A stretch of 10,371 nucleotides of DNA from Coemansia sp. RSA 922. Its lineage: Eukaryota > Kickxellomycota > Kickxellomycetes > Kickxellales > Kickxellaceae. The stretch lies in the NCBI GenBank assembly GCA_027577415.1, contig JANBQS010000926.1, positions 1 to 10,371 of the forward strand. Direction: 5' to 3'. The translations under genes and the position numbers were made by a program. Positions within the stretch are counted from its first letter, which is position 1. Each line of letters starts with the position of its first letter. The notes beneath the pieces were generated by a model. That model did not search any database and was not told the DNA's origin. It was given only the letters and a program-made list of their open reading frames with translations. Positions 1 to 6,660 of the stretch are shown here, piece by piece.

Positions 1-123
1 CACGCCACGTTTCGCGAATGCCCATATTCTGGCAAACGTCCCTTGGCTAGCAGTGGAGGCGGCGACGACGATAGTGATGATAGTGATGATAGCGACGACA
101 GCAATAGGAGTGATAGCAATTAG
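1..123 (+). CDS. 3' end of an unidentified gene with acidic Asp/Ser tail (partial)
   Basis: Frame 1 is open from the window edge to TAG at 121-123 and gives 40 codons. The visible part starts HATFRECPYSGKRPLASSGG and then becomes a run of Asp-Asp-Ser units ending NRSDSN. I do not recognise the protein. A Ser/Asp tail of this kind is a typical casein-kinase-2-type substrate and is usually disordered (family knowledge, not shown here). The stop is followed by AT-rich sequence that looks like a 3' UTR. The gene's body lies left of the window, so its function cannot be judged. The alternative is chance openness of a short frame, but the regular 3-codon periodicity of the tail argues for real coding. 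Confidence 0.6.
   Translation, partial: HATFRECPYSGKRPLASSGGGDDDSDDSDDSDDSNRSDSN
67..102 (+). repeat. Imperfect 9-bp tandem repeat encoding (Asp-Asp-Ser)x4
   Basis: Four in-frame copies of a 9-bp unit lie end to end: two of the form GATGATAGY, flanked by GACGATAGT and GACGACAGC. The copies differ mainly at synonymous third positions (GAT/GAC, AGT/AGC). This suggests either an old expansion or selection for the protein repeat rather than very recent slippage. Confidence 0.75.
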
Positions 124-362
124 TCTCTAAGAGTATTTGTTTAAAATATAAGTGTTCAAGCTATCTGATTAATGTCGAGGCTATATGAAGAGAGCTATTG
201 AAATCGCACAAGATACTCAAGTGGAACATAGACCTTGGTTTCAATATTATTACTTGGTTTTAGGACTAGCCACAATAATCCCAGTGTCAAGGACCATTGC
301 TCGTGGCCATATATGGCGTTGATACAAGGACTTTATCATTGGCTGGTTTGGGGGTGTCTAAA
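124..362. other. Intergenic: 3' UTR of upstream gene and VPS54 promoter region
   Basis: No convincing gene is present. The left part is AT-rich (with AAAATATAAG near 143) and probably holds the poly(A) site of the upstream gene. The right part should hold the VPS54 promoter. I see no perfect TATA box; a short ATATAT-type palindrome (CCATATATGG) lies at about 307-316. Short ORFs here begin at non-ATG codons or lack any recognisable content. Confidence 0.5.
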
Positions 363-382
363 ATGGATGGAGCTGAGAAAAG

Positions 383-470
383 GTGCGTCATCCTCCTCCC
401 TCTTCTTTTCTTTCTTTCAGTGTCGGCATTTTGCATTCTAATTTACTTCTTATTTTTTGCACTTTTTAAG
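383..470 (+). other. Candidate first intron of VPS54 (88 nt)
   Basis: An ATG at 363 opens a 20-nt exon (codons M D G A E K plus AG). It runs into AAAAG|GTGCGT at 382/383. A CTAAT branch-like motif lies at 438-442, and a T-rich tract ends in TTTTTAAG at 463-470. Splicing 382 to 471 keeps the frame exactly: AGG, GGG, then the ATG at 475, giving MDGAEKRGMSRQPG. The donor is near consensus, not perfect. If it is unspliced, translation would start at 475. Confidence 0.35.
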
Positions 471-474
471 GGGG

Positions 475-3400
475 ATGAGTCGACAGCCGGGAATCGGCAT
501 TATACGGCAGGGTTCAGATGGCAAGGGTGCCGGCGGGTCTTCGTACTTTCAGCGGCGTGCCCAGCCCCTACCCACTCGGCAACCTGTACCGCCACCACCG
601 CCAAGGACCAGCAGCAGCACCAGTGATAAGTTAGTCTCCCCAGACACCGTAAAGCCTGGCATTGAAATGCAATACGGTCAGAATGCCATTGCAGTTCTCA
701 CCAACCACCCGAATAAAGCGCCGACCCGCATTCACCGCAACGAATTGCCAGCAGTTCCACGCACACACTACCCAAAGGCCAAAACTAGCGACTTTGACAG
801 CTACCTGGAGGCGACAACCGCTTTGTTCGAGCAGTATGAGGCGAACTCGCGGTCAGGGTACCAAATTGCTGCTGATGAGTTGGACCGCTATGAGGCCGCA
901 GTGGATGATGCAGAAAAGGTACTGGAGCTGGCTAGCCACACTTACTCGATGGACTCGACGACTATGGCCGAACGGCTCAAAGCGCTCGATGGTACACGGA
1001 GCGAGTTCGGACTAGAGTCAGTTAGCGAGTATGGCGGCGGCGGCGGAGGTACTGGTGGTGCAAAGGCTGCTAGTCTTCCAGGAATCGAGGATATCCCGAC
1101 TATATTCTTTGAAGACGGATTCGAGCTCCGCGATCCCGCCATATTCGACATTGCCACACAGGTGGTGTTGGGTCCACAAGCAGCGACGGCGGAGCTTTTT
1201 GCGCCTGAAAAATCGGGCAACGCCAGCGCGATAATGCAAGAGTCCTTGTCTACGTATATGGACACGGTTGAGGCATATTTGACTCGCGAGATCTCACGCC
1301 GCTCGCCGTCCTTTTTCGCCGCGCTGTCGACGCTAGAGGAGCTACATGCTGAGACTGACCGGTGTATTGGCAAGATCCACGTCTTGCGCAATGACCTGAA
1401 GAAAATTGCCTATGCTCAGTGTGCGCCTGGCTTGGAGCTTGTACGTATGCGTCGGCGACGAGATAATATGGCCGCTGTGCTGGGCGATGTGGAGTTGCTG
1501 AGCAACCTTAGGCACGTCCAGCCTACTGTCGAAGAGCTTATTGGATCGGGAGACTGCATTGGCGCATTGAACCTGATCACTGAGGCGCAGGACATGATTG
1601 AGCTGCCGGGTCCAATGCCTGCCAAGAATAGTCGCAGGGAGATCGCCAAGACCCGGGCCTTCAAGCTTCTCAACGCGCGCTTGCTAAAGTCTTTGCACTC
1701 TGTCTCCTCGTTTGCCGAGCAAGAGCTGGCTGCCATAGTCTTGCGCGATATGCGCGAGTTTGTCGACGACGGACTGTCGAGCTCTTCTGATGGCCTGCTT
1801 GGACGCTCGCAGGTCGACATTTATCAGGTCAATCTGGCTATGCAGCTCACGCCGTTTATTTGCGGCTTGGTCAGGACTGGAGGCATTGGCAATGCGCTCA
1901 AGGCGTATCGGGACAGTCTGATGTCAGAGACCGCTGGGTTGATAGAGAGCTTGTATCCGAGCGGCTTTCCTCGTAGCCGCGGACATGCGATGTTCAATGA
2001 TGCTACGCAGCAGCGCATTCTGGGCACGGCTGTGCGCGGCCAGACGTTGGACCAGTTCCGAACCATGTTGAGGCAGCAGCAGGAGCTGCTGTTGCTGATC
2101 ATTAGTCATGTCGGCATGGTTCGCAGAGCTATACTCGAGGTGCTTGACGAAAATCGGCCCATGGTTGTCGAGCCCGAATCCTCGCTCAACTCGTCCGTGC
2201 TGTCTAAGCGAGACGCGTCCCGAACGGAGCCGTCGCCGCTGCCGCTGAGCAAGCGGTACGACTCGGCAAAGGCGGAGGTTCTGCGCTCGCTCAATGACAC
2301 GTTCGACTCGTTTATGGATGTTGCTCATGTGCGATGCGCCAAACTGCTGAACCACCGGTCGGAGCAGAACGCGCGCCTGAGTCTGGCGGGCTTCCACTCG
2401 CTGTACATGCTCATACACCAGTTTATTACCCAGTACGAGAGCCTTGGCGGCAAGATGTGCTTTGGGCTGCGAGGCACGCTTACTGCGCAGGCCAAGGCGT
2501 TTTTGGGCAACTTTCACACGGAAAAGTCTAGGCAGATCCAGATCCTTATTGAGAACGAGCAGTGGGCACAGGCCGAGGTGCCTATTGACTTTCAGAACTT
2601 GGTCAACCAGGTTGTTGATGCTGCATTTGCGTCAAGGAACGGCGCTTCGGTGGACGACGAGTCTCGGAGTCCACTGCTGCTTACTGGAGATGCTGGCCAG
2701 CCGACGGCGGCCTTGTCTAGTGTTGGCGCTTCGTTTGCTAGTAGTCCGCTGGCGCTCGGCTTCCAGCAGGCTGAGAGCCTTCTGACTCGGAATGCGTCGA
2801 TGAGCACATCTAGGACGTCTATGGTTTTGTCGCCCGAGTCGCCCTTGTCGGCGCGCAGTCTGGATCCGGCGGCTGGGCATCCTGTGGCGATGCTGTCGAG
2901 ACAAGACTCTGATGCGGCGTCCATCCGGTCGGTCGACACTGCGGGCATTGGTCTGATGCACATCGGCGACGAGGCGTTCCACGTCGTTGGGTGCAGCCTG
3001 GTACTGGTGAAAAGCGTTGTCGAGTACTTGCAGTGCGCCGTGAACATACCCATGCTGGCGACCGATGTCCTGCAGCGGCTGGTGGAGGTACTCAAGTCGT
3101 TCAACTCCCGTACTTGCCAGGTCGTGCTGGGCGCGGGCGCTATGCGGTCGGCGGGGCTCAAGAACATCTCTGCTAAGCATTTGGCGCTGGCGTCGGAGTC
3201 GCTCTCCCTGTGTATTGAGCTGATTCCGCATGTGAAAGAGTGCTTGCGCCATGTCATGTCGGCTAGCCAGGAGGTACTGTTGGCGCAGCTGGACCGTGCG
3301 GCTACGGACTTTACTAACCACCAGAGCGAGCTACATAGGAAGCTGGTGACTATTATGACGGATCGCGCAGACTACCACGCAAGGATGCTGGCTGCGACCA

Positions 3401-3852
3401 AGTGGGATGACTTGGACCAGGCAGCACAGCCGCCTGTGGCTGCCATGGACGGGCTGGTGAAGGAGGTGCGTAAACTGCACAAGGTGCTGAAGCGGTATTT
3501 GCCGCCGTCTTCGCTGCGCTCGGTATTTGCCCAGATATTCACTATGTATGAGGAGAAATTGTCTGGCCATTACGCTAAAATGCGTATTACGAGTGGCGAG
3601 GGCAAGCGTCAGCTTATGCTTAACTCACAGTACCTGTTGCGCCGATTGCGCGCCCTCGATCCGTCGCTGCCTGTCGACTGGGAGCTCGAGGTCGTTGTAA
3701 ACAACATCGACCTTGTTAAGCCCTACCAGGTAGCAGTTACCTCGCCTGCTCCTGCCAGTAGCCCGCTTCCTGCTACTGGTCCGAGCAAGACTGGCAGCGA
3801 GTCATCGGTCGAAACACGGTCTCCAGAGACAACGGGATCAGAGAAAGAATAA
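475..3852 (+). CDS. VPS54: Vps54-like GARP complex subunit
   Basis: This 1125-aa protein is the Vps54 subunit of GARP (Vps51-Vps54), which tethers endosome-derived vesicles at the trans-Golgi network. After a Pro/Ser-rich N-terminus and a Gly run (about 184-195) come the Vps54 N-terminal motif FFEDGFELRDPAIFD (about 208-222), the coiled-coil core (about 284-345, LEELHAETDRCIGKIHVLR) and a hallmark C-terminal domain at about 833-923: FHVVGCSLVLVKSVVEY, then FNSRTCQVVLGAGAMRSAGL. The last conserved helix block lies near 1046-1070, followed by a disordered Ser/Pro tail. Two Ser-rich linkers (about 565-599 and 722-826) add length; the human protein is just under 1000 residues. The frame has no introns. 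The start at 475 is the first in-frame ATG, because the frame upstream opens only with TTG; an in-phase upstream exon from 363 is possible. Identification is firm, the N-terminus less so. Confidence 0.95.
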   Translation: MSRQPGIGIIRQGSDGKGAGGSSYFQRRAQPLPTRQPVPPPPPRTSSSTSDKLVSPDTVKPGIEMQYGQNAIAVLTNHPNKAPTRIHRNELPAVPRTHYPKAKTSDFDSYLEATTALFEQYEANSRSGYQIAADELDRYEAAVDDAEKVLELASHTYSMDSTTMAERLKALDGTRSEFGLESVSEYGGGGGGTGGAKAASLPGIEDIPTIFFEDGFELRDPAIFDIATQVVLGPQAATAELFAPEKSGNASAIMQESLSTYMDTVEAYLTREISRRSPSFFAALSTLEELHAETDRCIGKIHVLRNDLKKIAYAQCAPGLELVRMRRRRDNMAAVLGDVELLSNLRHVQPTVEELIGSGDCIGALNLITEAQDMIELPGPMPAKNSRREIAKTRAFKLLNARLLKSLHSVSSFAEQELAAIVLRDMREFVDDGLSSSSDGLLGRSQVDIYQVNLAMQLTPFICGLVRTGGIGNALKAYRDSLMSETAGLIESLYPSGFPRSRGHAMFNDATQQRILGTAVRGQTLDQFRTMLRQQQELLLLIISHVGMVRRAILEVLDENRPMVVEPESSLNSSVLSKRDASRTEPSPLPLSKRYDSAKAEVLRSLNDTFDSFMDVAHVRCAKLLNHRSEQNARLSLAGFHSLYMLIHQFITQYESLGGKMCFGLRGTLTAQAKAFLGNFHTEKSRQIQILIENEQWAQAEVPIDFQNLVNQVVDAAFASRNGASVDDESRSPLLLTGDAGQPTAALSSVGASFASSPLALGFQQAESLLTRNASMSTSRTSMVLSPESPLSARSLDPAAGHPVAMLSRQDSDAASIRSVDTAGIGLMHIGDEAFHVVGCSLVLVKSVVEYLQCAVNIPMLATDVLQRLVEVLKSFNSRTCQVVLGAGAMRSAGLKNISAKHLALASESLSLCIELIPHVKECLRHVMSASQEVLLAQLDRAATDFTNHQSELHRKLVTIMTDRADYHARMLAATKWDDLDQAAQPPVAAMDGLVKEVRKLHKVLKRYLPPSSLRSVFAQIFTMYEEKLSGHYAKMRITSGEGKRQLMLNSQYLLRRLRALDPSLPVDWELEVVVNNIDLVKPYQVAVTSPAPASSPLPATGPSKTGSESSVETRSPETTGSEKE

Positions 3853-3902
3853 GAGAAATACTTTTTTTATGATTTGGATCAAAAATGTACACAAATTGGA
3901 GA
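3853..3902. other. 50-bp convergent 3' junction between VPS54 and NSE3-like gene
   Basis: The stop codons face each other across 50 bp containing a T-run and an A-run. There is no room for two separate 3' UTRs and terminators, so the transcripts very probably overlap, each ending inside the other gene's coding region. Confidence 0.7.
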
Positions 3903-4718
3903 CTATTGGCTGGCAGTGATGTTGCTGCCATATGCGCGGCCGATGGTCTTGACGAACTCGTCGCTGCACTCCTGGCCGGTAGCTGCGGCTATAAAGCGAG
4001 CCATATCGAGGGGCTGGAATTCGATCCTTGCTTTAGGACCCCACGTATACATCATACCTTCGTCATGGCGGTCGCCGCCGTCGGTGGGCAGCTGAGAGGC
4101 CTGCGTGGCCTGAGTCTCGGCGCCGTGTTCGCCGCCTCCGCTGGCGCCCAGCTTGACTTTGTCCAGATATCCTTGGCGCAACAAGTATCCTATAGCCTCT
4201 CTTGCTGCGGACTCCATCTGAGCATCGGACGCATACTCCGCGGTCTCTCTAGTGTCAGCGGCAGTGGCAATGCACTGGGGCGGGCCCAATTTACGCACAT
4301 ACAGGACTAATTGGTCTACGGGGACGCTCATATTGCTCACAAACACTAGGCTGAGCACCGTGGTGGCAAAGCCCAGTATGGCTTGCTGGTCCTCTGTCTG
4401 TGCTAGTTCGAGGCGCTGGCGGGCGGCGTCGGGTAATGTGCTTTGGAGCACCCATTTGGTGGCTGCTGTTGCTGCTGGAGCCTTGTTGGTGAGGATCTTT
4501 TCGTGGGAGGGGAGGGCGACCATTTTCAGGCCAAAGTTCTGAGTGAGTAGTGTGTTGGCTCGGTCTAGGAGCGGACGTGTGTTGCGTGTGGGTGTGTTGC
4601 CAAGTACGTGTGTCTTTAGGTTTTCGCGCCTAATCGGCTTGCCTGAGGCATGACACGCTAGCGCGTAGCGTACTAGGTCGGTGGCTGTGCGCTCAGATGC
4701 CTGGCTTTCCTCTTCCAT
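3903..4718 (-). CDS. NSE3: MAGE-domain protein, probable Nse3 of the SMC5/6 complex
   Basis: This 271-aa protein reads as a MAGE homology domain from end to end. Winged helix A covers about 13-70 (DLVRYALACHASGKPIRREN, then the LLDRANTLLTQNFGLKMVAL segment). Winged helix B covers about 112-233 (ILGFATTVLSLVFVSN, VPVDQLVLYVRKLG, YLLRQGYLDKVKL, YTWGPKARIE). Nonmammalian fungi and protists normally carry a single MAGE gene, Nse3, which binds Nse1 and Nse4 and links the SMC5/6 arms to DNA for repair and replication-fork stability (family knowledge). A Gly/Gln/Ala-rich loop of about 30 residues (192-221) is inserted before the WGP motif. The start at 4718 is the first ATG in frame; upstream the frame runs only through low-complexity promoter sequence. 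No introns are seen. It converges on VPS54 and diverges from SWD1. Confidence 0.88.
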   Translation of the reverse strand: MEEESQASERTATDLVRYALACHASGKPIRRENLKTHVLGNTPTRNTRPLLDRANTLLTQNFGLKMVALPSHEKILTNKAPAATAATKWVLQSTLPDAARQRLELAQTEDQQAILGFATTVLSLVFVSNMSVPVDQLVLYVRKLGPPQCIATAADTRETAEYASDAQMESAAREAIGYLLRQGYLDKVKLGASGGGEHGAETQATQASQLPTDGGDRHDEGMMYTWGPKARIEFQPLDMARFIAAATGQECSDEFVKTIGRAYGSNITASQ

Positions 4719-4952
4719 TTCAAAATTATTTTTAGGGATTAAATAAATAAAGTCAAAAAAAAAACTAAACAACCAAAAGAAAACACCCACATCACTGATC
4801 TCACCCAGTGATTATTTTTTTATTGCCTTGCTTGGAGGTGAGTTCATTTTTTTTCTTACAAACTCTTGCCAAATTTCACTTTTCTCTTTCTCGTTAATTT
4901 GTACTTTAATATTTCACAGCGTTCTCATTATTATTTTTCTGCTTGTAAGAGG
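4719..4952. promoter_or_regulatory. Divergent promoter between NSE3-like gene and SWD1
   Basis: A 234-bp spacer must serve both genes. On the NSE3 side it holds A-rich tracts that read as T-rich on the transcribed strand. On the SWD1 side it holds long T-runs and a pyrimidine-rich tract typical of fungal promoters. Near the middle is a 7-bp inverted repeat, ATCACTG (4791-4797) and CAGTGAT (4806-4812), with an 8-nt spacer, which could bind a dimeric regulator. No clear TATA box is visible for either gene. Confidence 0.6.
4838..4919 (+). other. Candidate 5' UTR intron of SWD1 (82 nt)
   Basis: GAG|GTGAGT at 4835-4843 is a near-perfect donor. The stretch after it is pyrimidine-rich, with a TTAAT branch-like motif near 4894-4898, and ends TTTCACAG at 4912-4919. 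The intron would lie wholly in the 5' leader, 33 nt before the ATG at 4953. No ATG precedes it in the leader, so splicing would not alter the protein. Confidence 0.35.
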
Positions 4953-6365
4953 ATGAACAGAAAGTTGCTTGATCCGTTTGCGCCAGAGTACCCAGAGGCC
5001 ATTGAGGCCTGTTTGGACGACGAGTATGCAGTGAAATGCGCGTTCTCACATCACGGGTCATTACTCGCCACAGCAAGGTCAGACGGACAGTGTTATATCT
5101 GGGACATGGACACGTTAAATGTCATGCGAAGGCTCGAGCACGGCGAGACGGCACTTACAGGGATCAGTTGGTCGCGAAGCGGCCGCTACATACTGACATT
5201 TGACGAAGCCGGCATTTGCATTATGTGGGACCTAAAGACCGGCGAACGACGAGCACAGGTTGAATTTGATTCGGCGATTGTGTCAGCGCGTATTCACCCG
5301 CGCAACAGCGCCCAGTTTATTGTATGCCCGGCACGCGAGACACCGTGCCTGATCACTATTCACGGCGAGGTCGGTCCTCCACGGATCGATCCTATTAGGA
5401 TTGCGGCGGAAAATGTCGACCTCAAAAGCAAGGCGGCGGCTGGAACGTGCTGTTGTTTTGGCAAAAAGGGCAACCATGTATTTTTTGGCACATCAAAAGG
5501 CGCTATTCACGCTGTACATGTCGCCTCTCAATCCGTGGTATGTTCAATTAAGCTGTCGTCTAGTACGGTAAACACTATTTCGCGCAACCCGCGAGGCACG
5601 GATATTGTCGCCAACTCATCTGATCGGATTCTTCGTGTATGCGAAGTAGTTCTACCAGACTCTACACATACTCTAACGCGGCCGGTGGTCGATGTCGAGC
5701 CGTCTATAAAAGTTGTCAGCAAAATTACCGACAGCGTCAACCGCGTGAGCTGGCTACAAGCAGTGTTCAGTTCGTCTGGCGACTATATAGTAGCTGCTGT
5801 TGACCACAAAGCCGAGCATAATATGTACGTCTGGGATAAGGCGACGAGTAGCTTGGTCAAAATGCTTACTGGTCCTAACGAATTACTCGAAGACTGTGCT
5901 GTACATCCATTACGGCCTATATACGCGTCTATATCGACATTTGGGATCATATATTTGTGGACTCGTGTGCCTCAGCAGAATTGGAATGCCTTTGCGCCTG
6001 GTTTTCGAGAGTTGGAAGAAAATATTGACTATGTCGAGCCTGAAGATGAGTTTGACCGTCGAGTAACTACGAGTGCGGGAATGGTGGTTGATTGTGCAGA
6101 GTATCGCGCTCGGAGGGAACGACGCGCATCGGATAGCTCTGGAGAGGACGATCGGGATGTGTTTATTGATGTTACTGAGGATGACCCGCTTTTCAGTGAC
6201 TCGGATTCGGACTCTGAAGACGAGGGCTTTATACTTCCTGTGGTTGTCGAGTTTGATGCCGATGCCCTGCCGCCAGCTGTACCTCCTACAGCAGATATGC
6301 AGTCTACAGTTGAAGATGACCATGCGATGGATGTTGACCAGGGCCATGTCGTTGAAGAGTCGTAG
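4953..6365 (+). CDS. SWD1: Swd1/RBBP5-like WD40 subunit of COMPASS
   Basis: This 470-aa WD40 protein scaffolds the Set1/COMPASS histone H3 lysine-4 methyltransferase in the nucleus. It begins MNRKLLDPFAPEYPEAIEAC, as in RBBP5/Swd1. WD repeats include blades ending CYIWDMD and CIMWDLKTG, a degenerate middle with FFGTSKGAIHAV, SSDRILRVCEV, and MYVWDKATSSLVKMLTGPNE. They close with HPLRPIYASISTFGIIYLWT and the diagnostic WNAFAPGFRELEENIDY from W344. After the propeller comes an acidic stretch (about 353-367), where RBBP5 holds its Ash2L-contacting segment. Next is DVFIDVTEDDPLF (about 400-412), matching RBBP5's WDR5-binding motif, and then a Ser/Asp tail. The start at 4953 is the first ATG in frame; the frame upstream is open only from a TTG. 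No coding introns are seen. It is divergent from NSE3. Confidence 0.94.
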   Translation: MNRKLLDPFAPEYPEAIEACLDDEYAVKCAFSHHGSLLATARSDGQCYIWDMDTLNVMRRLEHGETALTGISWSRSGRYILTFDEAGICIMWDLKTGERRAQVEFDSAIVSARIHPRNSAQFIVCPARETPCLITIHGEVGPPRIDPIRIAAENVDLKSKAAAGTCCCFGKKGNHVFFGTSKGAIHAVHVASQSVVCSIKLSSSTVNTISRNPRGTDIVANSSDRILRVCEVVLPDSTHTLTRPVVDVEPSIKVVSKITDSVNRVSWLQAVFSSSGDYIVAAVDHKAEHNMYVWDKATSSLVKMLTGPNELLEDCAVHPLRPIYASISTFGIIYLWTRVPQQNWNAFAPGFRELEENIDYVEPEDEFDRRVTTSAGMVVDCAEYRARRERRASDSSGEDDRDVFIDVTEDDPLFSDSDSDSEDEGFILPVVVEFDADALPPAVPPTADMQSTVEDDHAMDVDQGHVVEES

Positions 6366-6660
6366 CCGCAACTTGTTCAATGGGGGTTTTTTTATTAATA
6401 ATAGAGGACCTGTTGTTGAATATTCTTTTACTCAGCTTGCGTGGTTGTGTGACTGCAATTGGAAAGGTCTTTAAAAGGCTTTTGAAGTAAAAGAAAAATG
6501 TGGTATTTCTGTCTACAACCGCAGTCGATTATATTCGTAGAAAAAGTGCTGGATAAAAACGAGCACATTTTTGTCCTCGCTTCCCCCTCTGCCTCCTTAC
6601 TTCACTACACTTTCTTTTATTCACATTAGCATTTCTCTTTTGTTTTGGCCAATCATTACC
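6366..6660. promoter_or_regulatory. Intergenic: SWD1 3' end and promoter of the small Ubl-like gene
   Basis: A GT/T-rich stretch followed by ATTAATAATAG after the SWD1 stop probably marks 3' end formation. Two abutting palindromes, AAAGGTCTTT (6463-6472) and AAAAGGCTTTT (6473-6483), follow. A CT-rich tract (about 6572-6640) runs up to the next gene, and a palindromic CCAAT-type site, TTGGCCAAT (6645-6653), sits just 8 nt before its ATG, so it is probably within the leader. No other gene is seen. Confidence 0.5.

Noticed and set aside
383..420. Shorter intron ending at TTTCTTTCAG
   Set aside because: At 38 nt it is shorter than is usual for fungal introns; the 88-nt alternative with a branch-like motif is better.
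297..626. Open frame overlapping the VPS54 start, with a hydrophobic segment resembling a membrane anchor
   Set aside because: It starts at TTG, its hydrophobic part is the T-rich candidate intron, and it overlaps VPS54 coding sequence in another frame.
1924..3321. Long minus-strand open frames opposite VPS54 (to about 229 codons)
   Set aside because: They are shadows of a long, GC-rich, well-identified gene; their products are low-complexity Arg/Ser/Gln-rich and show no domain.
4866..4952. Extension of Swd1 by 29 residues upstream
   Set aside because: The extension begins at TTG, is low-complexity, and RBBP5/Swd1 proteins normally begin at the MNRKLL-type motif at 4953.
5910..6380. 156-codon minus-strand frame opposite SWD1
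   Set aside because: It is antisense to a conserved gene, with an Arg/Ile-rich composition typical of a shadow frame.
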